This document shows, one piece after another, positions 1 to 8,316 of a DNA stretch of 64,000 nt (position 1 is its first letter; each line of letters starts with the position of its first letter). The translations under genes were made by a program, and so were the position numbers. Source of the DNA: Candidatus Sumerlaeota bacterium (GTDB taxonomy: Bacteria; Sumerlaeota; Sumerlaeia; JAFGJS01); assembly GCA_016928995.1 (NCBI GenBank), contig JAFGJS010000137.1:31760-95759 (forward strand), written 5' to 3'. The notes beneath the pieces are model-generated. The model was not told where the DNA came from, made no database searches, and saw nothing but the letters and a program-made list of their open reading frames with translations.

Positions 1-2
1 AT

Positions 3-2387
3 CAGCTTATCCCTGGTGAGTCCCAGCCGCCTGAAAAGCCAGTAGCCGTGGCGGAATCCAGCGATTCCGTGATCGTGGATACAGGCGTCATTCAGTGCCG
101 CATACCCAAGTCGGGATCGGCGCTGATCGAGTCGATCGAGCGCGGCGGCGCCGTAATCGCTCGCAATGGCCGATTGATCGCCCTGCGACAGGATCAGCCG
201 GAAGCGAGCGAGAATGGCGCCACTGAGCGCGAGCAATTCCTGGGGCGAATTGAAAAGGTCGCCGTGGAGCAAAGCGGTCCGGTGCGCGTGGTGGTGAAAA
301 TCGACGGCATGCACGTGGGGTTGAAATCGCAAAGGGAGTGGCTGCCTTTCTCCGTGCGGCTTTATCTGTATGCCGGTAACGACGCCTTGCGCATCATGCA
401 TTCGTTTATATACGACGGCGTGGCGGAGGAAGATTTCATCTGCGGATTGGGCGTGCGTTTCGATCTGCCGATGCGAAACGAACTGCATAACCGGCACGTC
501 CGTTTCGTCAGCGAAGACAAGGGCGTCTGGTTCGAGGCGGTGAGCGGCATGACCGGATTGCGCCGCGATCCGGGGCGTGATGTGCGCCAGGCGCAAGTGG
601 AAGGACGGGAGACGCCGCCGGTTGCGGAATGGGATAAACGCGCGAGTTCGCGCATCGGTTTGATTCCCGCGTGGAATGACTATAAATTGACTCAGCTCTC
701 CGCCGATGGCTGGGAGCTGCATAAGCGCACCAAACCCGGACATGCCTGGGTTCGTTCGACCGGCGGAACCCGCGCGGCAGGCGTGGCCTATCTGGGCGGA
801 CCGGACGGCGGACTGGCCATCGGGCAGCGTTATTTCTGGCAGCGGCATCCTGCGCAGATCGACATTCGCGGCGCCGCCACGGAAAATGCGGAGGCGACGC
901 TTTGGCTCTGGTCGCCGGAAGCGCCGGCGATGGATCTGCGGTTTTATCATGACGGCATGGGCATGGAAACGCACGCTGATGAGATCGAAGGGCTGGAGAT
1001 CACTTACGAGGATTACGAAAAAGGCTGGGGCGATCCGCAGGGCATTTCGCGGACCAATGAGATTTACCTTTGGGTCTTGCCGCATACGCCATCGAATGAC
1101 GAGTTGCTGGCGATCACGGCAGCCGTGCAAACGCCGCCAATGCTTGTCTGCCCTCCGCAACAATATCTCGCCGCCGAGGTTTTCGGCGGTTTATGGGATC
1201 TGCCGGACCGGTCCACGCCGGGCAAGGCGCGGATCGAAGACCAGCTCGATTTTCTGTTCAGCGTGTATCAGCAACAGATTGAGGAAGAGCGTTGGTATGG
1301 ATTCTGGGATCACGGCGACGTGATGCACACCTACGACGACGACCGGCAGGTGTGGCGTTATGATGTCGGCGGTTACGCCTGGGATAACTCGGAACTCTCA
1401 ACGGATTTATGGCTGTGGTACAGTTTCCTGCGCACTGGACGCGCGGACATCTTTCGCGTGGCCGAGGCGATGACGCGCCACACCGGCGAGGTGGATGTTT
1501 ATCATCTTGGCCGTTTCAAAGGCTTAGGCACACGGCATAACGTGCAACACTGGGGGTGTAGTTCCAAACAGCCGCGCATCAGCACCGCGGCCAACCGCCG
1601 GTTCTTATACTACATGACCGCGGATGAGCGGATCGGCGATTTGATGCGCGAATTGCTCGGTTCGGATCAGCGCCTGCGCGATGTGGACGTGACGCGCAAG
1701 GTGCGCAATGACGGCGATCGGCCTTATCCTTATCCGGTGTGCATGGGCTTCGGTACGGATTGGGATTCGCTCGCGGCCGCCTGGCTGACCGAATGGGAGC
1801 GGACGCAAAACACGGAATATCGCGACCGGCTGCTCAATGGAATGCGCGACATTGGCGCGATGCCATACGGCTGGTTGAGCGGCGAGGCCGGATACGATCC
1901 AGCGAGCGGGAGATTCGTCGAAAAGCCGGACAGGATCCAAATTTCGCATTTGAACGCCGTGTTCGGGGCGGTGGCGATCAATGCGGAACTGCTGCAATTG
2001 CTGGACGCGCCGGAATACGAAAAAACGTGGCTGCAATATTGCGAGCTTTACAACGCGCCGCCGGAAGTCCAGGAGAAGGCGCTCGGGCGGAGTTTGGGAT
2101 TTCTGAATCTGAAAGAGGCGCACTCGCGCTTGACTGCCTATGCGGCGTGGAAGGCGAACGATGCGGAATTGGCCCGCCGGGCCTGGGTCGAGTTTTATGG
2201 CGGTCAAAGCGGGCTGGGATCGCATGATAATTTTACCATGCAGAAAGACGGCTTCGGCCAATTGATCCTGAATCGTAATCGTGAGCAGGGCGGCTTCCAT
2301 ATCTCGACGAATGCAGTGGCTCAGTGGGGGCTGACCGCGATTCAGAATCTCAAATTGATCGGCGATTTTATACCGGAAGAAAGCTAA
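3..2387 (+). CDS. Exo-rhamnogalacturonan lyase-like protein (YetA/PL26 type), 5' partial
   Basis: The reading frame is open from base 3 with no stop, so the gene begins before the window; a GTG at 48 is internal rather than the start. About 794 residues are visible. The segment with EQSGPVRVVVKIDG, RLYLYAGNDALRIMHSF and FICGLGVRFDLP resembles the central beta-sandwich of the PcRGLX/YetA family. The rest, rich in Trp and Tyr (GFWDHGDVMHTYDDDR, WLWYSFLRTGR), fits the C-terminal alpha/alpha toroid of those enzymes. The family cleaves rhamnogalacturonan I from its end. The missing N-terminus would be the RIFT-barrel domain. Four bases downstream lies a DUF1961 gene and then a LacI regulator, a partnership that supports pectin use. 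Family is recognised from remembered motifs; the exact substrate is inferred. Confidence 0.72.
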   Translation, partial: QLIPGESQPPEKPVAVAESSDSVIVDTGVIQCRIPKSGSALIESIERGGAVIARNGRLIALRQDQPEASENGATEREQFLGRIEKVAVEQSGPVRVVVKIDGMHVGLKSQREWLPFSVRLYLYAGNDALRIMHSFIYDGVAEEDFICGLGVRFDLPMRNELHNRHVRFVSEDKGVWFEAVSGMTGLRRDPGRDVRQAQVEGRETPPVAEWDKRASSRIGLIPAWNDYKLTQLSADGWELHKRTKPGHAWVRSTGGTRAAGVAYLGGPDGGLAIGQRYFWQRHPAQIDIRGAATENAEATLWLWSPEAPAMDLRFYHDGMGMETHADEIEGLEITYEDYEKGWGDPQGISRTNEIYLWVLPHTPSNDELLAITAAVQTPPMLVCPPQQYLAAEVFGGLWDLPDRSTPGKARIEDQLDFLFSVYQQQIEEERWYGFWDHGDVMHTYDDDRQVWRYDVGGYAWDNSELSTDLWLWYSFLRTGRADIFRVAEAMTRHTGEVDVYHLGRFKGLGTRHNVQHWGCSSKQPRISTAANRRFLYYMTADERIGDLMRELLGSDQRLRDVDVTRKVRNDGDRPYPYPVCMGFGTDWDSLAAAWLTEWERTQNTEYRDRLLNGMRDIGAMPYGWLSGEAGYDPASGRFVEKPDRIQISHLNAVFGAVAINAELLQLLDAPEYEKTWLQYCELYNAPPEVQEKALGRSLGFLNLKEAHSRLTAYAAWKANDAELARRAWVEFYGGQSGLGSHDNFTMQKDGFGQLILNRNREQGGFHISTNAVAQWGLTAIQNLKLIGDFIPEES

Positions 2388-2391
2388 TGAA

Positions 2392-3339
2392 ATGCCGAAC
2401 CACATTGAATTGACATCCCGGATGCGATTAGGTAGGAACGATTCTCATGGCGCGGCGTTTTTGCCGTTGATTTGCGTGTTTTGCATTAGTTCCATTTCCG
2501 CGCAATGCCAGGTTGCCGCTGAGCAAGCAGTATCCACCAAGACGCTGATTCAACAGGCCGATGCTGTACAACCAGGGGAGAAGGCTGCGATGACATCGCC
2601 ATCCATGGATGAAATCAAAGAAGAATTCGAGACGCTTGAACAGGCGGGCTGGCGCGATGTTTTTGATGATCCGTTCACGACAGACTGGCGCGATCAGTGG
2701 TTTCTCGATGGCGAGAAGGCCGTGATCACGCAGGACGAGAACGGCATGGATTTCCAAGCCGGGCCGGATTATGGCGATGACAGCTGTCATGCCGTGCTGT
2801 GGACCAAGGAGTTGTTCGAGGGCGACCTGAAAATCGAGTATGAATACACGAAGTTGGACGATCAATTCCGTTGCGTGACGATCATTTACATCCAGGCCAC
2901 GGGCAGCGGAACGGAGCCCTACGTGAAAGACATCGCCGAGTGGAGCGAGTTGCGCCGCGTTCCGGCGATGCGCGAGTATTTCAATCACATGCATACGTAT
3001 CACCTCAGTTACGCCGCGTGGGATCATTTTGAGACCGAGCCTGAGCACGATTATATCCGCGCACGGCGCTATATGCCTGAGGCAAACGGGCTGCAAGGGA
3101 CGGACCTGGAGCCGGCCAGTTTCAGCACCGGCTTGTTTAAGCAGGACGTTCCGCATCAGATCACGATCATTAAAAAAGGCCCGCAGCTTTACCTTCGCAT
3201 CAAAACTTCGGACCAGGAAAAGTATTGCCATTGGTCCGCCGAGGATTTTCCGCCAGTCACCGAGGGGCGGATCGGTTTGCGGCATATGTTCACGCGCTCT
3301 GCGCGCTATAAAAATTTCCGTGTTTCGGTCGCTGAATAA
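2392..3339 (+). CDS. DUF1961 (YesU-like) secreted protein
   Basis: 315 residues. An N-terminal hydrophobic stretch (residues about 20-38, ending near ISAQCQVAA) looks like a signal peptide preceded by a long polar n-region; Met11 is an alternative start that gives a more usual signal peptide. The mature part carries FDDPFTTDWRDQWFLDG near residue 90 and ends with GRIGLRHMFTRSARYKNFRV, the concanavalin-like fold signature of the DUF1961 family to which Bacillus YesU belongs. YesU sits in the rhamnogalacturonan operon of Bacillus, and here the gene follows the YetA-like gene by 4 bases, so a role in pectin binding or degradation is likely. Biochemical activity of the family is not known to me. 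Confidence 0.75.
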   Translation: MPNHIELTSRMRLGRNDSHGAAFLPLICVFCISSISAQCQVAAEQAVSTKTLIQQADAVQPGEKAAMTSPSMDEIKEEFETLEQAGWRDVFDDPFTTDWRDQWFLDGEKAVITQDENGMDFQAGPDYGDDSCHAVLWTKELFEGDLKIEYEYTKLDDQFRCVTIIYIQATGSGTEPYVKDIAEWSELRRVPAMREYFNHMHTYHLSYAAWDHFETEPEHDYIRARRYMPEANGLQGTDLEPASFSTGLFKQDVPHQITIIKKGPQLYLRIKTSDQEKYCHWSAEDFPPVTEGRIGLRHMFTRSARYKNFRVSVAE

Positions 3340-3359
3340 CCGGAGAAATGGGGAGATAA

Positions 3360-4412
3360 GTGTCGATCATCGAAATCGCCAAAAAAGCCGGAGTTTCATA
3401 CGCGACGGTATCGCGCGTGATCAACGGCCGCTCCGGCGTTTCCAAGGAAACGCTGGCCAAAGTCAATCGGGTGCTGAATGACATCGGCTACACCCCTCCG
3501 CCTCGAGGACGGCGGCGCGGACCGTCGATCATGAATCCGCAAGGCATCCAGTACGGCGCCCTTGCGCTCCTTTGGACCTGCTCGCGCGCCGAGGCCATGT
3601 GCCCGGTGGCCAGTTCGCTGCTGCACGGCGCCAACGCGGCCGCGGTCAAGGAAGGCCTGAACCTGGTCGTCGATTGCATTTCCGAGACCGGGCTCTTTCC
3701 GCAGCTGGTCGAGGCGGGAAAAGTGGACGGCGTGCTGATCGTCGGGCCGGAGCCGTCCGCCGATCTGGCTGAGAAATTACGGCGCATGAACTGCGTCTGG
3801 CTGCTCTCGCGCGGCGCCACGTCATGGGGCGACCGCATCGAGTCCGATCACACCGCCACGGGGCGGATCGCGTTTGAGATTCTGCGCCGTCGCGGTCATC
3901 GGCGGCTGGCTTGCATTTACAACACCAGCGAACTGGCGCCGCCGGCCTTTAAGGAGCGCTCGGACAACTTCGTCGCCGCCGCGCGGCAAGCCGGTATGAC
4001 CGCGCATGTGATCGAGCATGCGGAATCCAGCCAAACCAATGGCATTTACGACAATGAATTCGATGATCAAGTGCTGAAAGAGCTGATCGAACGATTGATC
4101 GCGATTGACGAACGCCCTACGGGCATCTTCGTCGCCAGCGACATCATGGTGCCGCTGCATCATGAAATGATCCGGCGCCAGTTGCGTCCCGGCCGGGATT
4201 TTGAACTGGTTTGCTGCAACGTGGAAAACCTGAGATCGGTCGGCGTGCAGCCCTCGCCGCTGGTCATCAGCATCCAGCCGGAGCTGATTGGCCGGCTGGC
4301 GGTCGATCGCATCCTCTGGCGCGCGCAAAATCCGCAGGCTCGCGGCATCATCCGCACCCTGGTGCATCCCGTGCTGATGAACCCCGATGAGCCGTCGTTG
4401 TTTGAAGGATAG
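3360..4412 (+). CDS. LacI-family transcriptional regulator
   Basis: 350 residues with a GTG start; GGGGAG about 6 bases upstream serves as ribosome binding site. Residues 1-45 are a LacI helix-turn-helix (IIEIAKKAGVSYATVSRVIN, then the hinge helix region KVNRVLNDIGYTPP). The rest is a periplasmic-binding-protein-like sugar sensor domain, with VDGVLIVGPEP, DHTATGRIAFEIL and PTGIFVASDIMVPL, as expected for the family. It lies 20 bases after the DUF1961 gene in the same direction, so it probably controls this pectin cassette in response to a breakdown product. I did not find a clear palindromic operator within the visible part of the cassette; it may lie before the window. Confidence 0.93.
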   Translation: MSIIEIAKKAGVSYATVSRVINGRSGVSKETLAKVNRVLNDIGYTPPPRGRRRGPSIMNPQGIQYGALALLWTCSRAEAMCPVASSLLHGANAAAVKEGLNLVVDCISETGLFPQLVEAGKVDGVLIVGPEPSADLAEKLRRMNCVWLLSRGATSWGDRIESDHTATGRIAFEILRRRGHRRLACIYNTSELAPPAFKERSDNFVAAARQAGMTAHVIEHAESSQTNGIYDNEFDDQVLKELIERLIAIDERPTGIFVASDIMVPLHHEMIRRQLRPGRDFELVCCNVENLRSVGVQPSPLVISIQPELIGRLAVDRILWRAQNPQARGIIRTLVHPVLMNPDEPSLFEG

Positions 4413-4436
4413 GGAGTAAAACATCATAAATAATGG

Positions 4437-4700
4437 TTATTTCGCATCAGGTACATCCATCAGTTCATCATTAGATTCTTTAAGTTCGGCCTGACCGTTT
4501 TTAATCTTGTAACGAACGTGCAAGTACCAAGGAAGACCTACGATCCATATCAGTGCAATCGCTATGAACAATACAACTGGACCGTATGGGAGGCCCGATT
4601 TATACATTCTTAAGTTGATTTTTTTCGAATCAAACGCCGCCCATAAGGCGCTGCTAAAGATTACAAACCATGTAAGATCAAATCCCAAAACAATTGACAT
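4437..4700 (-). CDS. Small two-helix membrane protein
   Basis: 87 residues with two hydrophobic segments (about 4-22 and 40-58) and a charged tail. The pattern KKINLRMYKSGLPYGP followed by WIVGLPWYLHVRYKIKNG recalls a widespread family of short uncharacterised bacterial membrane proteins. It is divergent in composition from its neighbours (more A+T) and converges with the LacI gene, 24 bases away. No function can be given. Confidence 0.6.
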   Translation of the reverse strand: MSIVLGFDLTWFVIFSSALWAAFDSKKINLRMYKSGLPYGPVVLFIAIALIWIVGLPWYLHVRYKIKNGQAELKESNDELMDVPDAK

Positions 4701-4853
4701 TGCAGAGCTGATAAAAAATGGTCATCACGCAAAAAGATAGACCCAAATACCACTTCATCTGCTTTCCTCCGCGATAAGAACTGGGTATTAATCCTGATTT
4801 TCTATCCTATGTTTCCTAACAGATGCATGTAAAGCCAATTGCTATGTTTCTTC

Positions 4854-5054
4854 CTATCGTGTGCGCCAGAAGCTGGGGGCGAAGAGGACGATGATGCTGA
4901 AGAGTTCGAGGCGGCCGGCGGTCATCAGCAGCGATAGCCAGAGTTTAGAGAAGCCGTCGAAAAAGCCGTAATGGCTGTCGGCGTTCACCAGGCCGAGTCC
5001 GGGGCTGGTGACAATGCGCTCCTCGCCAGCTTCGCCGTCAGACAACGACGTCAT
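4854..5054 (-). pseudogene. Orphan C-terminal fragment of a TrkH-type potassium transporter
   Basis: An open frame of 66 codons whose last 50 residues (PGLGLVNADSHYGFFDGFSK, LWLSLLMTAGRLELFSIIVL, FAPSFWRTR) match the last pore loop and final helix of TrkH, closely resembling the end of the intact TrkH at 6823-8316 (GPGLARVGAV, FDPFSKLLLTLVMISGRLEL, NPEFWRNR). The frame overlaps the end of the KtrB-type gene by 17 bases, and upstream of about 5010 the homology stops. The KtrB-type gene has its own complete C-terminus, so this is not its missing end. The likeliest reading is the leftover of a tandem trkH copy deleted or replaced by recombination. It cannot form a channel alone. Confidence 0.6.
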
Positions 5055-6363
5055 TATCCTCGGCGGCGCTGGCTTTGGGATTGCGGAGGAACAGCGCGAT
5101 GCCCATGGTCATCGGTCCCAAGCGCCCGGCAAACATGAGCACGATAATCACAATTTTACCCAGATCGGTCAGCGAACTCGTGAGTCCCATGCTGAGTCCG
5201 ACAGTTCCCAGCGCGGAGACCGCCTCGAATAGCATGTCTTGGAAAGAGGCGTCCTCGGTCAACGCCAGCAGGTAAAAACCTGTCAGCAAAAAGAACACAT
5301 AAAAGCCAAGGTTGGCGAACGCAGCCCGCACGCGCTCGTCGGGAATCGGTTTGCGATGAAAGGTGATTCGCTTGCGGCCGCGCAGGTTGCTCATGATCGT
5401 CGCGTACACGATGGAAAGTGTGGTGGTCTTCACGCCGCCGCCGGTGCCCGAAGGGGACGCGCCGATGACCATCATCACGATCAGCAGGAGCGCCGAGGCG
5501 TGCGAAACCGCGTCGATGGGAATGGTGTTGAACCCGACCGTGGTGGAGGCCGTCATCGCCTGGAATATCGCTGCCAGCAGCCGCGTATCCCTCGGCAAGG
5601 CTTGAATCGACGGTTCGCCAATGAACAACAAGAATGAGCCGATTGCGCCGATTGCAAGGGTGGAGCGCACGATGATCCTGCTGGTCAGCGTCACTTCTTC
5701 GATTTCCCCTCGAATCTTGCGCCAGTAATCCATGCAAACGATGAAACCGATCCCGCCGGTATAGCTGATCAAGGCAAGGACGATGGTCAACCAAGGATCG
5801 TGCATCATTGATATGAAACTGCCATTGTACAAACTGAAGCCCGCCGTGCAAAACGCGGAGATGCTATGGAAAATCGCGCTCCACAGCGGATCGGCGACGC
5901 CATGCTTGCGGAAAATGAAGTACAACGCCACGGCGCCCAGAGTTTCCGCCACAGCGGTGAATGCAATCACGCCGCGCAAAAAGCGATCGAGTTGGAACGA
6001 TTGCGGCAGGGCGAAGACGACCTTCGCAATCTCGGCGCGATGATCGTCCAGCTGTTCGTGGCGGAACAGGAAAAAGCAGGACGTGATCGTCATGTATCCC
6101 ATTCCGCCCATTTGAATGAGCAGCAACACCACCAATTGTCCCCAAAACGTGTAGTCGTCGCTGACCGATATAGTGACGAGTCCCGTGGTCGAGAGAGCGG
6201 ATGCGGCAGTGAACAGATGATCCAGCGCGCTGGACGAAGTCGCGCGGCTGAACGGCAGCAACAGCAGCAGCCAACCCACAAAAATATAGAGGATGTATCC
6301 CCACAGCACCGCCTTCAACGGATGCGCACGTTTCAATGCGTTCCAAACACCGGTATTTTTCAT
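5038..6363 (-). CDS. KtrB/TrkH-family potassium uptake membrane subunit
   Basis: 441 residues from ATG 6363, chosen because AGGA lies 6 bases upstream; an ATG at 6411 would add 16 polar residues. The protein shows eight or more membrane helices and four pore-loop motifs of the Trk/Ktr superfamily: SALSTTGLVTISVS, SAFCTAGFSLYNG, TASTTVGFNTIPI and ALGTVGLSMGLTS. It ends with AGRLGPMTMGIALFL, the ending typical of the KtrB branch. It would import potassium, gated by a cytoplasmic RCK protein such as the TrkA encoded upstream at 8313-9710. A 459-base gap with GC-rich hairpins separates it from the TrkH gene upstream. Confidence 0.88.
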   Translation of the reverse strand: MKNTGVWNALKRAHPLKAVLWGYILYIFVGWLLLLLPFSRATSSSALDHLFTAASALSTTGLVTISVSDDYTFWGQLVVLLLIQMGGMGYMTITSCFFLFRHEQLDDHRAEIAKVVFALPQSFQLDRFLRGVIAFTAVAETLGAVALYFIFRKHGVADPLWSAIFHSISAFCTAGFSLYNGSFISMMHDPWLTIVLALISYTGGIGFIVCMDYWRKIRGEIEEVTLTSRIIVRSTLAIGAIGSFLLFIGEPSIQALPRDTRLLAAIFQAMTASTTVGFNTIPIDAVSHASALLLIVMMVIGASPSGTGGGVKTTTLSIVYATIMSNLRGRKRITFHRKPIPDERVRAAFANLGFYVFFLLTGFYLLALTEDASFQDMLFEAVSALGTVGLSMGLTSSLTDLGKIVIIVLMFAGRLGPMTMGIALFLRNPKASAAEDNDVVV

Positions 6364-6822
6364 GGACATCCTTTCAACTCGCAGGCACAAGGAACGGATG
6401 TTGCGCACCATGCGTCTTTTGGAGTGCAGCGAAACGATTCAGCGAATCGTTTCGCAATGCGGTTGTCGGTTTGATCTCATGCCTGCGCCTTGTATGGCAA
6501 TGGGGAATTCTCGACATCCCGGTTTGCGCACGAATGTTACGCAGGCTTGCCTCCATGCCAGTGGCGTCCGGGTTCCAACTTTTTCACTATTGCAATCCGG
6601 CCGCGGGGCAAGCCCCGCTCGAAAAGGCGGCGGCATGGCCGCCGCGCTCCAAGGCGACAGGCGTGCGTAACATCCACTTGCATCCCTAATTCTTTTACCC
6701 ATGTAAGGGCGCGGATCGATCCATGCAACCCAAATTTTCACGCTGACAGTGGGCGCAACTCTTTTCATCTACCGTGTGACGCCGTTCAATCAGCACCGCG
6801 ATTATCAAGATGCGCCCGGCAA
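6364..6822. repeat. Non-coding gap with two GC-rich hairpins
   Basis: No convincing gene was seen in this 459-base gap between two potassium transporter genes. At 6602-6617 the arms gcggggc and gccccgc form a hairpin, and at 6626-6645 a near-palindrome of ggcggc...gccgcc type follows, ending in gcgctcc. This pair looks like a REP-type element. It lies between genes transcribed on the minus strand and could also affect RNA stability. Ribosome binding and promoter signals for the KtrB-type gene should be at its low-coordinate end. Confidence 0.5.
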
Positions 6823-8316
6823 CTAACGGTTGCGCCAGAACTCAGGATTGAGCATCACCAGCACGCTGTAAAGTTCCAACCGTCCTGAGATCATCACCAG
6901 CGTGAGCAGCAGTTTGCTGAAAGGATCAAAGAAATAATAATTCTGCACGGCGCCAACACGCGCGAGTCCGGGGCCGACGTTTGAGATGTTGGCGAGCACT
7001 GCGGAAGTTGACGTGGCGATGTCATAGCCGCGCAACGCCAAGGCCAGCGACGCGCCCATGACGACCAGTAGAAACAGCAAAGTGAACATCAGCACGTTGT
7101 TGCGCAGATCATCGTTGATTGTCACTCCGTTAAATCGAACTTTGCGCACAATCCGAGGCTGAACCATATGCCGCAGGTGATCGGCAAGAATTTTGAATAA
7201 AATTGCGGCGCGCACAACTTTGATCCCGCCCGCCGTGCTGCCGGCGCAGCCGCCCATGATCATCAAGAGCACGAGCCAGTAGCGGCAAAAATCCGGCCAG
7301 CGGTCGAAATCCGCAGTGACGAAGCCCGTGCAGGTGCTGATCGCGCAGACTTGAAACAGCGAGGCGCGGAAGGAGGCAAACAGCCCGCCTTCCAGACCGC
7401 TGTTGTAGACCAGAATCGTGAACACGAACACGCTGACCAGAAACAGGCCGGTGAAGCATTGCCATTCGCTGTCGGCGAAAACCTTGCGCCAATCCCGCTG
7501 GCGCAGCAGGATGAAGTGCAGGGAGAAACTCACCCCGCAAAGGTACATGAAAGCCACGATGGTCCACTCGATCCCCAGGCCGTTATAGCCCGGCGTCTGG
7601 AGATAATAGGCCACGCTGGCGTTCTTCGTGCTGAAGCCGCCGGTGGAAAGCGTGGCGCAGGTGTGGCAGAAGGCGTCGAAGAAGTCCATGCCGAACGTTA
7701 TCAGCAGAATGGTTTCGGCGACGGTGAACAACAGGTAAATATAGAGCAGGATCATGGCGGAGTCTTGGATGCGCGGCTTGAGTCCATCCTTCACCGGCCC
7801 TCCAACTTCGCTGCGAAAGAGCTGCTTGGCGATGGCGCCGACTTGCGGCAGAACGGCGACAAAAAGCACAACGATGCCGAGTCCGCCAAGCCAGTGTGTC
7901 AGGCTGCGCCAGAGCAGAATGGCGCGGGGATATTTCTCGATGTCTGTGAGAATGGTCGAGCCCGTGGTGGTGAAGCCTGAAGCGGATTCGTAAAGGCAGT
8001 TGATCAGTTCGCTGAACTCAGCGTCCGGATGCCGCAGACCGAAAAAAACATAGGGCAAGGCGCCCGTAAAGGTGGCCAAAAACCACCCCAGTCCGACGAC
8101 GGTCATGGCTTCCCGGCGGTAGAGTTCTTGGGGCGCGCCGCGAAACGTCCAAGCGCCGGCGCCGCCCAACGCAAGGGTCAGCGTCATGGACAGCGCGAAA
8201 CTGCACAACGCCTCCATCTCGCCATACCACCAGCCGCAAGCCAGCGCAGGCAATTGGCACAGCCCGAGAATCAGCAGCAATAGGCTCAGCAATTTGCCGA
8301 TAATCCGGTGATTCAT
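6823..8316 (-). CDS. trkH: TrkH potassium uptake membrane subunit
   Basis: 497 residues with about ten hydrophobic helices. The four pore loops are visible: YESASGFTTTGSTIL, TLSTGGFSTKNASV, ISTCTGFVTADF and ISNVGPGLARVGAV; the C-terminus FDPFSKLLLTLVMISGRLEL is typical of TrkH. It imports potassium as a dimer controlled by TrkA. The start codon overlaps the stop of trkA by 4 bases (8313-8316), so the two are translated together. Length matches the usual 480-500 residues. Confidence 0.93.
   Translation of the reverse strand: MNHRIIGKLLSLLLLILGLCQLPALACGWWYGEMEALCSFALSMTLTLALGGAGAWTFRGAPQELYRREAMTVVGLGWFLATFTGALPYVFFGLRHPDAEFSELINCLYESASGFTTTGSTILTDIEKYPRAILLWRSLTHWLGGLGIVVLFVAVLPQVGAIAKQLFRSEVGGPVKDGLKPRIQDSAMILLYIYLLFTVAETILLITFGMDFFDAFCHTCATLSTGGFSTKNASVAYYLQTPGYNGLGIEWTIVAFMYLCGVSFSLHFILLRQRDWRKVFADSEWQCFTGLFLVSVFVFTILVYNSGLEGGLFASFRASLFQVCAISTCTGFVTADFDRWPDFCRYWLVLLMIMGGCAGSTAGGIKVVRAAILFKILADHLRHMVQPRIVRKVRFNGVTINDDLRNNVLMFTLLFLLVVMGASLALALRGYDIATSTSAVLANISNVGPGLARVGAVQNYYFFDPFSKLLLTLVMISGRLELYSVLVMLNPEFWRNR

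Noticed and set aside
6439-6768. Possible small genes in the gap between the two potassium transporters
   Set aside because: Several overlapping frames exist on both strands, none with a ribosome site, family motif or sensible composition.
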